Shown here one piece after another: positions 1 to 7,186 of a DNA stretch of 12,763 nucleotides (position 1 is the stretch's first letter; each line of letters starts with the position of its first letter). The position numbers were made by a program, and so were the translations under genes. The notes under the pieces were generated by a model. The model ran no database searches. It saw nothing but the letters and a program-made list of their open reading frames with translations, and was not told where the DNA came from. The DNA is taken from assembly GCA_937926105.1 (NCBI GenBank), contig CALANS010000198.1, forward strand, positions 1 through 12,763. The letters run 5' to 3'. This DNA is from an uncultured Actinomycetes bacterium (GTDB taxonomy: Bacteria; Actinomycetota; Actinomycetes; Mycobacteriales; Nakamurellaceae).

Positions 1-1
1 C

Positions 2-322
2 CACAGCGTGCCGTACTTCCCAGGTGCGTTCACGCCAGGTGAAATCCGGGGCGCCTGGGACTCCGGGTGCACCGCCGTGAAAGTGTTCCCGGCCAGCTCA
101 GTGGGGCCTGGTTATCTGCAGGAGGTTCAACGGCCACTCCCCGAGATCGCGCTGGTACCCACGGGTGGCCTTAGTGTCGACAACGCGCGCGAATACCTGC
201 ACGCTGGCGCGGCGTGCCTCGGCATCGGAGGCGGCCTGTTTCAGACCTCGCTGCAATCGGGTGACATGCCGCCCCTCGCCCAACGGTCAAAACAATTACT
301 TAAGGCCATCGGCTATGCCTGA
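2..322 (+). CDS. eda: KDPG/KHG aldolase, 3' part only (5' end outside window)
   Basis: This is the C-terminal half (106 codons plus stop) of a class I 2-keto-3-deoxy-6-phosphogluconate aldolase. The enzyme splits KDPG into pyruvate and glyceraldehyde 3-phosphate in the cytosol. In the visible fragment, PGAFTP (residues 7-12) matches the family's PGxxTP loop. The Schiff-base lysine lies in AVKVFPAS (Lys27 of the fragment), and PTGGLS (about residue 51) is the phosphate-binding Gly turn. The reading frame is open from base 2 with no start codon that would give a full-length protein, so the gene begins before the window; the GTG at 8 is internal. Its last 8 bases overlap the start of the next gene, a sugar kinase, which implies one transcript and coupled translation. 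The kinase would supply the phosphorylated substrate. A KDPGal (galactonate-pathway) aldolase of the same fold cannot be excluded. Confidence 0.9.
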   Translation, partial: HSVPYFPGAFTPGEIRGAWDSGCTAVKVFPASSVGPGYLQEVQRPLPEIALVPTGGLSVDNAREYLHAGAACLGIGGGLFQTSLQSGDMPPLAQRSKQLLKAIGYA

Positions 323-1268
323 TCCGCAACGTGGGGTCGTCACGCTCGGTGAATCAATGGTCCTTTTCGCCAGTACCATGGTCGGCCATCTGTGGGATGC
401 CGGACCGGTGCGGGTCAGCGTCGCTGGCTCCGAATCCAACGTGGCTATCGGCCTACGGCGCCTGGGGCTGCCGGCGACCTGGATTGGCCGGGTCGGCAAC
501 GACGACCTGGGCACGATGGTGCTGCGCACTCTGCGAGCCGAAGATGTCACTGTTCTACACACCGTAGATGGCAATCGAACCGGCGTGATGATCAAAACCA
601 TCCGGCCGTTCGGTGCCGCGAGCGTCTACTACTACCGAGAGGGCAGCGCGGGTTCGACCCTGTGCGCCACCGATATTCCACCGGACATCATCGCCGCCGC
701 GGGCATGCTGCACATCACCGGCATCACGCCCGCGCTCAGCGTGACCTCGCGCGAGGCGGTGCGCCAATCGGTGGAGATAGCCCGATCTCGCGGAGTACCG
801 ATATCCTTCGACGTCAATTTCCGCCGCACTCTGTGGGACGCGGACGAGGCCAGAAAGCCTCTCCTGTTCCTGGCAGAGAATTCCGACATCATATTTGCCG
901 ACCTCGACGAGGCGGCGCTCCTGGTCGGAGAAGCATCTCCCACCGAAACGATCGATCGGCTAAGCCGTTTAGGGCCGCGACAGATCGTTCTGAAGCGGGG
1001 ATCGCGGGGTGTGATTGCATTGATCGATGGTGGCATCTTCGAACAACCAGCCCTCCCGGTCAGCATTGTCGACGGTGTCGGCGCCGGCGACGCATTTGCG
1101 GCTGCCTATCTGGCGGGTGAAATACTCGAGATCACCCCAGCTGATCGACTCAGACACGCTGCACTGTCCAGTGCGCTGGTTCTTTCCACTCTTGGCGACT
1201 GGGAGGGTCTTCCAACGAGAGCCGAGTTAATGAGCACCGACACCGGTGACGGAACCGTGCAACGATGA
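315..1268 (+). CDS. kdgK: 2-keto-3-deoxygluconate-type kinase, PfkB/ribokinase family
   Basis: This is a 317-residue PfkB-family carbohydrate kinase, the usual length for KDG kinases. The first glycine-rich element is AGSESNVAIGLRRLG (residues 37-51). The second PfkB signature is DGVGAGDAFAAAYLAG (253-268), with Asp259 as the expected catalytic base and GAG as the anion hole. The ATG at 315 overlaps the aldolase stop by 8 bases and begins directly before the first beta strand (VVTLGESMVLF). The same frame is open back to a TTG-type start inside the aldolase gene, but that would add 50 junk residues. An AAGG sits about nine bases upstream. The pairing with KDPG aldolase supports 2-keto-3-deoxygluconate as substrate, phosphorylated at C6 and then cleaved. 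A fructose or other keto-sugar kinase is the alternative, because PfkB specificity is hard to read from sequence. Confidence 0.85.
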   Translation: MPDPQRGVVTLGESMVLFASTMVGHLWDAGPVRVSVAGSESNVAIGLRRLGLPATWIGRVGNDDLGTMVLRTLRAEDVTVLHTVDGNRTGVMIKTIRPFGAASVYYYREGSAGSTLCATDIPPDIIAAAGMLHITGITPALSVTSREAVRQSVEIARSRGVPISFDVNFRRTLWDADEARKPLLFLAENSDIIFADLDEAALLVGEASPTETIDRLSRLGPRQIVLKRGSRGVIALIDGGIFEQPALPVSIVDGVGAGDAFAAAYLAGEILEITPADRLRHAALSSALVLSTLGDWEGLPTRAELMSTDTGDGTVQR

Positions 1269-1343
1269 CGTCATACGAGATACCCGGCCCATGCGGGCCT
1301 GCGAGCCCTGCGAAACCCCGACCCCTGAAATGAGGAATAGACT

Positions 1344-1724
1344 ATGAGCAACCACACCGCCGTCACCGCGAGCCAATTACCGCCCCAGGCGGGGCCTTAT
1401 TCACATGGCATCGTCGCCAACGGGTTTCTCTACACTGCGGGATTCGGCCCACAAGATCGTCACGGCACGGTAGTCGGCGATTCTGTAGGCGATCAGACCC
1501 GACAGGTGATGCGAAATATTCTAGCGACCTTGGACGCCCATGGGTTAACCGCAGCGGACATTGTTAAAACGACAGTTCACCTTCAACACCTGACACGCGA
1601 TTTTGCCGAATTCAATGATGCATATCAGGAATTCCTCACCGAACCCTTCCCAGTTCGAACTACCGTTGGATCGCAATTGATGAATATTCTGGTGGAGATC
1701 GACGTCGTCGCCACAGCCGAGTGA
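1344..1724 (+). CDS. RidA/YjgF-family enamine/imine deaminase
   Basis: This is a 126-residue single-domain RidA (YjgF/YER057c/UK114) protein, the normal family length. Members are cytosolic trimers that hydrolyse reactive 2-aminoacrylate-type enamines and imines, typically those released by PLP-dependent dehydratases. Visible family features are QLPPQAGPYSHGIVANGFLY (about residues 11-30), the AGFGPQD strand and the FPVRTTVG segment near residue 102. The Arg in that last segment matches the substrate-carboxylate arginine of RidA. An N[I]LVEID[V]VA C-terminal strand closes the fold. A GAGG lies eight bases before the ATG. The gene follows the kinase by 75 bases on the same strand and is probably co-transcribed. 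It has visibly more A/T-ending codons than the downstream cluster. With kinase and aldolase beside it, it may clear the enamine made when an amino-sugar acid such as D-glucosaminate is dehydrated; that link is inference. Confidence 0.85.
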   Translation: MSNHTAVTASQLPPQAGPYSHGIVANGFLYTAGFGPQDRHGTVVGDSVGDQTRQVMRNILATLDAHGLTAADIVKTTVHLQHLTRDFAEFNDAYQEFLTEPFPVRTTVGSQLMNILVEIDVVATAE

Positions 1725-2089
1725 ATCTCAAGGGAGCCTGATCGAGGTTGAGCAAGTGGGGTTTAGGTTGTTCGAGCCTTACCTGTCACCTCTTTCCGCC
1801 CACCGATTTTCAGGCGGTAGGAAACGGCTGTCACCGTGTCGCAGATGACGACGGCCCGCCACTCGCCCAGGACCGACAGCTTCGTCGGGGTGTGGTGCAG
1901 AGCTGTCGCGTCGGGCGGGTGCGCGGCACGAATGTCCGCCCTGAGTTCGTCTGCGGAATGCCATTTCGCGGGAAACAGGTCCAGTTTCGACTCGGCGAGA
2001 TTCCAGAAGCCTTCAAGCGGTGTTTTCCAGGGCCGCTGCCGTGGTCGTCGCGGACGGCACGTTGCGCTGGGGGCCCAGCCCGACGCCCG
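1725..2089. other. Intergenic stretch between convergent blocks
   Basis: No intact gene is supported here. The stretch separates the plus-strand sugar-acid block from the minus-strand catabolic operon. It holds a minus-strand coding-like remnant, described separately. It also holds a small inverted repeat at 2066-2079 (GCTGG, loop GGGC, CCAGC), about 11 bases past the ATPase stop. That hairpin has no T-run on either strand, so its value as a terminator is doubtful, although actinobacterial terminators often lack one. Confidence 0.6.
1763..2089 (-). pseudogene. Possible gene remnant without a start codon
   Basis: Reading the minus strand in the frame of the upstream ATPase gene, past that gene's TAG stop, the frame stays open for about 108 codons until a TAA at 1763-1765. 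From about base 2010 onward the codons are strongly G/C-ending and the peptide looks protein-like (for example KLDLFPAKWHSADELRAD and VLGEWRAVVICDTVTA). There is no ATG, GTG or TTG in this frame until a GTG close to the end. It therefore reads as the C-terminal end of a broken gene and not as a working one. I do not recognise the family. The alternative is chance openness in GC-rich DNA. Confidence 0.35.
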
Positions 2090-2851
2090 CTACGACGACC
2101 CTTCGAAGATCAGGTTCAGAATTCGTTCCTTCGCATGCCCGAACTCTGCCGAGGTGGTCAGCGCCGCAGTGCGGGGGCGCTCAAAGGGTACGTCGACCAC
2201 TTCCCTCACTCTGCCGGGCCGTGGACTCAACACCACGATCCGATCTGCCAGGATAAGTGCCTCTTCGACGTCGTGGGTCACGAACACGATCGTCCGCTTG
2301 TGATCGCTCCAGAGCTGGGTGAGGAACTGCTGCGCCGACGCGCGCGTCAGGGCATCCAACGCTCCGAACGGCTCGTCCATCAGGAGCACCTTGGGCTCAT
2401 TGGCCAACGCCCTGGCAATAGCCACCCGCTGCTGCATGCCACCCGAGAGTTCATGCGGATAGCTGTTCGCAAACTCCACCAGGTTGAGCTCCGTCAACAG
2501 GTTCTCGGATATGTGACGGCGCGCCTTCGGTGAGGTCCCGCTCAACGACAAACCGAATTCGATGTTGTCGCGCACTTTCAGCCACGGGTACAGGGCATAC
2601 GACTGGAACACCATGCCGCGTTCCGGCCCGGGGCCTTCGACGATTTTCCCGTCGAGCGACACGGAACCGGCGGTGTTCCGCACCAGCCCGGCCATGATGT
2701 TGAGCAGCGTGGACTTACCGCAGCCGGACGCGCCTACTAGGCACGTGAACGAGCTGTCCTCGATCTCCAAGGACACGTTCTCCAGTGCGACCACGTCGCG
2801 GCGCTTCGACCGGAATCGATGCGTCACGCTATCCACCGTTATCGAGCTCAC
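2090..2851 (-). CDS. ABC transporter ATPase, NitT/TauT (SsuB/TauB) type
   Basis: This is a 253-residue nucleotide-binding subunit that powers import of a small organic anion at the cytoplasmic face. All ABC motifs are intact: Walker [10 protein letters not shown] (residues 40-48), Q-loop Gln83 in [12 protein letters not shown], signature LSGGMQQR (135-142), Walker B VLLMDEP (155-161), D-loop Asp166 and H-loop His193 in THD. The ALYPW segment after the Q-loop and the overall length match the SsuB/TauB/NrtD subfamily. The start is GTG and overlaps the permease stop in a GTGA, with no clear Shine-Dalgarno, so translation probably depends on coupling. It is the last gene of the minus-strand operon. 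The substrate cannot be read from the ATPase. The neighbouring enzymes suggest an imidazole-ring or related organic acid instead of a sulfonate, which is inference. Confidence 0.93.
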   Translation of the reverse strand: MSSITVDSVTHRFRSKRRDVVALENVSLEIEDSSFTCLVGASGCGKSTLLNIMAGLVRNTAGSVSLDGKIVEGPGPERGMVFQSYALYPWLKVRDNIEFGLSLSGTSPKARRHISENLLTELNLVEFANSYPHELSGGMQQRVAIARALANEPKVLLMDEPFGALDALTRASAQQFLTQLWSDHKRTIVFVTHDVEEALILADRIVVLSPRPGRVREVVDVPFERPRTAALTTSAEFGHAKERILNLIFEGSS

Positions 2852-3735
2852 CGCTGCGCAACTCTCTCGCTATAGGGGAACAGCCGGACGTAAACGATGC
2901 GGAAGATCAAATCCGTGAGCAGGCCCAATGCCCCGATCGTCAGCACCCCGGCGATGATCTCGTCCGTTCGCTGATACCTGCTTGATGCGAGGATCACGTA
3001 TCCGATGCCTTTGCTCGCGGCCACGAGCTCCGCAACGATCAAGTACGTCCAGGCCCAGCCGAACGCCACCCGCAAGATATCGACGATGCCCGGCAGCGAC
3101 GACCGCAGAAATACCCGCCAGAAGCCTTGCCACTGTGAGGCACCCAAGGTGTACGCAATCTGCAAGAACTGCCGTGGCGTGTTCGATGCCACGTCCGCGA
3201 CCAGCAGGACGAGCGGAAAGAACACGCCGATGACGATGACGGCGATCTTCTCGCTCTCACCGATGCCGAACCAGATGATCAATAGTGGGATGAATGCCGA
3301 GGCCGGCATGTACCGCGCCGCTGCGAAGATAGGTTCGAGTGCAGACTGGATGGCCCGAAATGCGCCAATCCCTATCCCGATCGGGATCGCCACTGCCGCT
3401 GAGATACCGAATCCCGCGAGGATCCGCCCGAAGCTCACCGCGATGTCGGACAGGAAGTCCTTGTGCAGGATCAGTTGGACGAACGCGTCGGCCACGGCCG
3501 TCGGAGTCGGCAGGAAGAATGCACTGACGAAGCCGCCGTACGTGATCACGGACCATATGAGCACGACGGACGCGAGGCCGGAAACTGCGAGGATGATCGA
3601 CGTGCGTCGCGCGATGGGCATCTGCATGACGAAGATGGCGGGCCGCTTCGGCGGGCGCCCAGCCGCCCGCCGACCCCTGGCAGGAGTCAGCGAACGGCCG
3701 GGCGTTTCGTCCGTGTGTGACAACTCAGCTCGCAT
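2848..3735 (-). CDS. ABC transporter permease, NitT/TauT (SsuC/TauC) type
   Basis: This is a 295-residue integral membrane subunit of the binding-protein-dependent (BPD_transp_1) family. Hydrophobic spans are evident near residues 47-65, 104-126, 146-182, 222-240 and 262-283. The EAA-type coupling loop is AYTLGASQWQGFWRVFLRSS followed by LPGI (about 194-217), with the conserved G and LP that contact the ATPase. The first 45 residues are rich in Arg and Pro, longer than usual for SsuC proteins. The start codon overlaps the end of the lipoprotein gene by 11 bases with only a weak Shine-Dalgarno. A start at Met37 (ATG ending at 3627) would give a more typical N terminus, but the upstream start keeps the coupled overlap. 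The stop overlaps the ATPase GTG start. It works with the lipoprotein and ATPase on either side. Confidence 0.9.
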   Translation of the reverse strand: MRAELSHTDETPGRSLTPARGRRAAGRPPKRPAIFVMQMPIARRTSIILAVSGLASVVLIWSVITYGGFVSAFFLPTPTAVADAFVQLILHKDFLSDIAVSFGRILAGFGISAAVAIPIGIGIGAFRAIQSALEPIFAAARYMPASAFIPLLIIWFGIGESEKIAVIVIGVFFPLVLLVADVASNTPRQFLQIAYTLGASQWQGFWRVFLRSSLPGIVDILRVAFGWAWTYLIVAELVAASKGIGYVILASSRYQRTDEIIAGVLTIGALGLLTDLIFRIVYVRLFPYSERVAQR

Positions 3736-4822
3736 TCTTCACTAATTCGGCGGAGATCACCGTGGAGGCGTCGGCCATGCTGTCGATGATCCCGGCGTTC
3801 TTCCAGAAGTCGGATGCGCTTTCGAATACCGTGTACAGCGTCCCGGTGTCGGCGTCAGGATCGAAGTACTTCTTGTTGTCGGCCGAGGTGAAGAAGTGCG
3901 TCGTCGGCAACAGGCCCTTCAGATCGTCGACGCTGATCCCGTTGGCGTCGGCTATGATCTGATTCGCCTCGTCGGGGTTGGACTCGATGAATGCGGCCGC
4001 CTCTGCCAGAGCGTCCACCACGGCCTGCGCGGTGGCCTTGTTGTCGTCCAGGAACCCGCGCTCGAAGCCGAGTGTGTCGGCGAGGATCGTCGGATACTTC
4101 TCCGTGCTGACCAGCACATGTCCGTTCGTATTCTGCTTGACGGCGTTGGTCAACCAGGGCTCCCACGTCACGGCGGCGTCGATCTGCCCTGCGGCGAACG
4201 CCGCGCCCGCCTGGTCAGACGTCATATTAACCTCTGTGACGTCGGCCAAGGACATGTCGTTCTGCGCGAGGATGTACGCCAAGAAGAACTCGCTGGTGGA
4301 GCCCTGGCTCACGCCGACCTGCTTCCCTGCCAGGTCCGCGACCGACGCGATGGACTTGTCGGCGAGGATCCCGTCGCCACCGGTCGAGGCATCCATCGCC
4401 CAGACCTGCACGGCGTCGACTCCTTGGGGAATCACATGTGCCCAGGTGTCGGGCGTGGTGAGAGCGGCGTCGATCTGGCCGGCCTTCAGCGAGTTGATCC
4501 GCTGCGTGGGATCTTCGATGGGGACCAGCTCGACGTCGACGCCGTGTTCTTTGTAGAACCCCTTGGTCTCCGCCACATGAGCGGGGGCGAAACCGAGCCA
4601 GGACGACAACCCGATGCGGACGGTCGTGGTCTTGCTCGGACTCGGACTCGAGTCCGATATGGACGACGAGCTCGACGACGCACTCGCCGGCGAGCTCGAT
4701 TCGCTGCCGGACGGCGCAGGAGATTCGTCTCCGGCAGTGCCGCCGCTGGAGCAGCCGGCGACGACCATCGCGGCAGACGCGCATACGGCGAGAAGTGCGA
4801 TGCGGAACGTGTTGCGGTTCAT
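3725..4822 (-). CDS. ABC transporter substrate-binding lipoprotein, NitT/TauT type
   Basis: This is a 365-residue extracytoplasmic solute receptor. It starts with a lipoprotein signal peptide: Arg near the N terminus, a hydrophobic core (IALLAVCASAAMVVAG), then lipobox VAGC with Cys24 as the lipidated residue. A low-complexity Ser/Pro linker (about residues 25-65) follows. The binding domain begins at TVRIGLSSWLGFAPAHVAET and continues with KGFYKEHGVDVELVPIED, the pattern of SsuA/TauA/NMT1-like proteins. Other family marks are LKAGQIDAALTTPD, VGVSQGSTSEFFLAY and AAVTWEPWL. A good Shine-Dalgarno (GAAAGGA, 4829-4835) sits six bases before the ATG. The gene lies 47 bases after the acyl-CoA dehydrogenase stop with no terminator between, so it is probably in the same operon. 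Family members bind sulfonates, nitrate, pyrimidines, aromatic acids and other ligands; the ligand here is unknown. Confidence 0.93.
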   Translation of the reverse strand: MNRNTFRIALLAVCASAAMVVAGCSSGGTAGDESPAPSGSESSSPASASSSSSSISDSSPSPSKTTTVRIGLSSWLGFAPAHVAETKGFYKEHGVDVELVPIEDPTQRINSLKAGQIDAALTTPDTWAHVIPQGVDAVQVWAMDASTGGDGILADKSIASVADLAGKQVGVSQGSTSEFFLAYILAQNDMSLADVTEVNMTSDQAGAAFAAGQIDAAVTWEPWLTNAVKQNTNGHVLVSTEKYPTILADTLGFERGFLDDNKATAQAVVDALAEAAAFIESNPDEANQIIADANGISVDDLKGLLPTTHFFTSADNKKYFDPDADTGTLYTVFESASDFWKNAGIIDSMADASTVISAELVKNAS

Positions 4823-4869
4823 TGCATGTCCTTTCGGAGCGTCGGAAATGCTGCGCGGTGTCGGTGCGA

Positions 4870-6036
4870 CTAGGGCCGCACGGTTCCCGACCTGTCGTAC
4901 ATACGAGTCAGTAATCGGGCGACGGTGATCTGCTGAATTTGGCTTGTCCCTTCGTAGATGCGGAGGATGCGGCTGTCGCGGTAGAGTCGCTCGATCTCGA
5001 GCTCGGTGGTGAACCCATAGCCGCCATGGACCTGGAGCGACGCGTCCACTGCCTTGGAACAGTTCTCGCTCGCCACGTACTTGGCGATCGATCCGGCATG
5101 CCGGACGTCCTCGCCCCGGTCGCGCGCGGCGGCGGCGTCATAGGCGAGTGAGCGCCCGGACCGCACCCACGCGTCGATATCGGCAAGAAGCATTTGCACC
5201 GCCTGCAGGTCGCGGATGGGTGCGCCGAACTGAACCCGTTCGCTCGCGTACTTGACGGCGAGATCGAGCGCGCGCAGGCCAACACCGCTGGCGATCGCCG
5301 CGACGTCGATCCGTGCGCTGTTCAGCGTTTCCAGTGCGATGCGGCTGCCCCCGCCCACGTCACCGAGCACCGCGTCCTCGCCGACGGTGACGCCGTCCAG
5401 CGTGATCTCGTAGGCATGCTCCCCGCGGATGCCGAGCTTCCCGATCGGGCTGGAGAAGGTCAGCCCGGGATGGTCCGAGGGCACGATGAACGCCGTGATG
5501 CCTCGAATTCCCGCCTGCGCGTCCGTCTTCGCAAAGAAGATGATGCTGCGCGATTCGCGTGCGTTCGAGATGAAGGTCTTGTGTCCGCGCAGTTCCCACG
5601 CGCCGCCGGCTCGTCGCGCCACAGTGCGAATACCGGATATGTCGGATCCCGCATCGGGTTCGGTCAGTGCGAACGCGAACCGGTGACTCCCGTCGGCCAC
5701 TCCCGGCAGGTACCGGTCCTTCTGCTCGTCGGTTCCGAAGGCGCGAATCGATTCCATCCCCAGGTAGTGGCCGGCCAACACCGACGCCAGTGACGCGTCA
5801 GCGTAGGCGACCTCTTCGATCGCCATCACCTGGGTGACCATGTCCAGCCCCAGCCCACCGAACTCCTCGGGGACCGTGATGCCCATGGCTCCCAGGTCCG
5901 CCAAGGCGGCGACCAGCTCGGCGGGATGTCGAGCCTCTCGGTCGCGGTCGGCGGCACCGGGCATCACGCGGTCGCGGCAGAAGTCCCGCAGCACGGCCTG
6001 GAAATCCCGGGTCGATTCATCGAAAGGCGTGACCAT
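4870..6036 (-). CDS. Acyl-CoA dehydrogenase, FAD-dependent
   Basis: This 388-residue flavoprotein has the standard acyl-CoA dehydrogenase length and layout: helical N domain, beta middle domain, helical C domain. It oxidises an acyl-CoA to the 2,3-enoyl-CoA and passes electrons to ETF. The first signature is ALTEPDAGSDISG (residues 123-135). RVQFGAPI (267-274) contacts FAD, and the second signature is QVHGGYGFTTELEIERLYRD (335-354). The catalytic base is Glu362 in RIYEGTSQIQ, the position used by short- and medium-chain enzymes. Glutaryl-CoA-dehydrogenase hallmarks are not evident. The ATG at 6036 has GGAGGG five bases upstream and overlaps the CoA-transferase end by 20 bases. The frame is open much further upstream, but that part is an out-of-frame shadow of the transferase. 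Next to a CoA-transferase and a urocanase homologue, it may desaturate a 3-arylpropionyl-type CoA; this is inference. Confidence 0.92.
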   Translation of the reverse strand: MVTPFDESTRDFQAVLRDFCRDRVMPGAADRDREARHPAELVAALADLGAMGITVPEEFGGLGLDMVTQVMAIEEVAYADASLASVLAGHYLGMESIRAFGTDEQKDRYLPGVADGSHRFAFALTEPDAGSDISGIRTVARRAGGAWELRGHKTFISNARESRSIIFFAKTDAQAGIRGITAFIVPSDHPGLTFSSPIGKLGIRGEHAYEITLDGVTVGEDAVLGDVGGGSRIALETLNSARIDVAAIASGVGLRALDLAVKYASERVQFGAPIRDLQAVQMLLADIDAWVRSGRSLAYDAAAARDRGEDVRHAGSIAKYVASENCSKAVDASLQVHGGYGFTTELEIERLYRDSRILRIYEGTSQIQQITVARLLTRMYDRSGTVRP

Positions 6037-7186
6037 GATGACCCTCCCCCGTCCGCACCGGCTCGGCCAGCAGTTTGGCGAGCAGATCGTTGTGCTGCCC
6101 CAGCCGCGGGGCGGGATCGTCGGTGGAACGCATCCCGGCGAGGTGGAACGCGTTCGCGAGCGTCCGGAAACCGTCGGCCTCGGTTCGGACCAGGCCGCGC
6201 GCCGCTGCGTGCGGATGCGCCAACGCCTCCCGTACTCCCAGCACGGGGGCGCACGGGATTCCCGCCGCGCCGAGCAGCGCGATCGCATCGTCACGCGTGA
6301 ACGTCGACAGCCAGCCCTCGATGGCTTCACGAAGTTCGTCGCGGTGGCGGCCCCGCACGTCGTCGGTGACAAACCGCGGATCGTCGGCCCACTCGGGATG
6401 GCCGGCCGCCTGGGCGAACCGCACGAACAGCGAATCGTTCGCGATGGCGATCGCCACCGGTTTGTCGTTGGTGGCAAATGTCCCGAACGGCGCGCTGATG
6501 GCGTGGTGGCTACCGGTCGGTTCGACGACATCATCCGTCATCAACGCCCGCATCGCCACGGATTCGAGCATCGACACGAGTGCGTCGAACATCGCAATAT
6601 CGATATGTTGTCCGACGCCGGTCGTCTCACGTTGGCGTAGCGCCGCAAACGTGGCGATGGCGGCGTACTGGGCCGGAATCATGTCGCCGATGCTCACTCC
6701 GACCCGGACTGGCTCGCCGCCGTCCGGACCGGTGACGGACATGATGCCCGACATGGCCTGCACGATCAGGTCGTACGCGGGCATCTGCGACAGCGGCCCG
6801 TCCTGGCCGAATCCGGAGATACTGACCACGATGAGTCGCGGGTTGATCTCCGCGAGCGCCTCGGGTCCGATCCCGAGCCGGCTCAGGACGCCGGGCCGGA
6901 AGTTTTCGATGAGCACGTCGGCGCGGGCGGCCAGTCCACGCAGCGCCTGCAGCCCCGTGTCGGATTTCAGGTCGAGCGTGAGCCCGCGCTTGTTGCGATT
7001 GAGCAACCGATGGTAGCTGCTTTCGCCGTCGTAGAACGGGCCGAAATGCCTGCCGTCGTCACCCGTCTCGGCTTCGATCTTGATGACGTCGGCGCCCAGG
7101 TCGGCGAGGATCCGGCCGCAGAACGGGCCGGACAGGACACGACCGAGATCCAGGACGCGAACCCCATCGAGCGCGGCGCCCATCAT
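6017..7186 (-). CDS. Family III CoA-transferase (CaiB/BaiF type)
   Basis: This 389-residue enzyme moves CoA between carboxylic acids through an aspartyl-CoA mixed anhydride. The N terminus LDGVRVLDLGRVLSGPFCGR and LADLGADVIKIE (residues 28-39), NKRGLTLDLK and ENFRPGVLSRLGI are classic for the family. Asp168 in VGVSIGDMIP lines up with the nucleophilic Asp of formyl-CoA transferase. The gene starts with ATGATG: the first ATG (7186) overlaps the upstream urocanase-homologue stop in an ATGA, and GGAGGG lies six bases before it; starting at the second ATG would cost one residue. Upstream extension of the frame is a shadow of the previous gene. It overlaps the dehydrogenase by 20 bases, which argues the two act in sequence. 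The donor is unknown (acetyl- or succinyl-CoA are common). A transferase that recycles CoA from an unsaturated product back onto the incoming saturated acid would fit the neighbourhood. Confidence 0.9.
   Translation of the reverse strand: MMGAALDGVRVLDLGRVLSGPFCGRILADLGADVIKIEAETGDDGRHFGPFYDGESSYHRLLNRNKRGLTLDLKSDTGLQALRGLAARADVLIENFRPGVLSRLGIGPEALAEINPRLIVVSISGFGQDGPLSQMPAYDLIVQAMSGIMSVTGPDGGEPVRVGVSIGDMIPAQYAAIATFAALRQRETTGVGQHIDIAMFDALVSMLESVAMRALMTDDVVEPTGSHHAISAPFGTFATNDKPVAIAIANDSLFVRFAQAAGHPEWADDPRFVTDDVRGRHRDELREAIEGWLSTFTRDDAIALLGAAGIPCAPVLGVREALAHPHAAARGLVRTEADGFRTLANAFHLAGMRSTDDPAPRLGQHNDLLAKLLAEPVRTGEGHHGHAFR

Noticed and set aside
1266..1273. Palindrome TGACGTCA at the kinase stop codon
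   Set aside because: It includes the stop codon, is only eight bases long and has no second copy or promoter context.
1286..1299. Hairpin GGCCC-ATGC-GGGCC between kinase and ridA as terminator
   Set aside because: Stem of five pairs with no T-run; too weak to claim termination inside a likely operon.
3896..4873. A 325-codon plus-strand open frame over the lipoprotein gene
   Set aside because: Antisense shadow of a clear binding-protein gene with lipobox and family motifs.
4870..6534. A 554-codon version of the acyl-CoA dehydrogenase
   Set aside because: The first 166 codons lie over the CoA-transferase gene in another frame and have no family similarity; the ATG at 6036 has a good Shine-Dalgarno and starts a normal-length enzyme.
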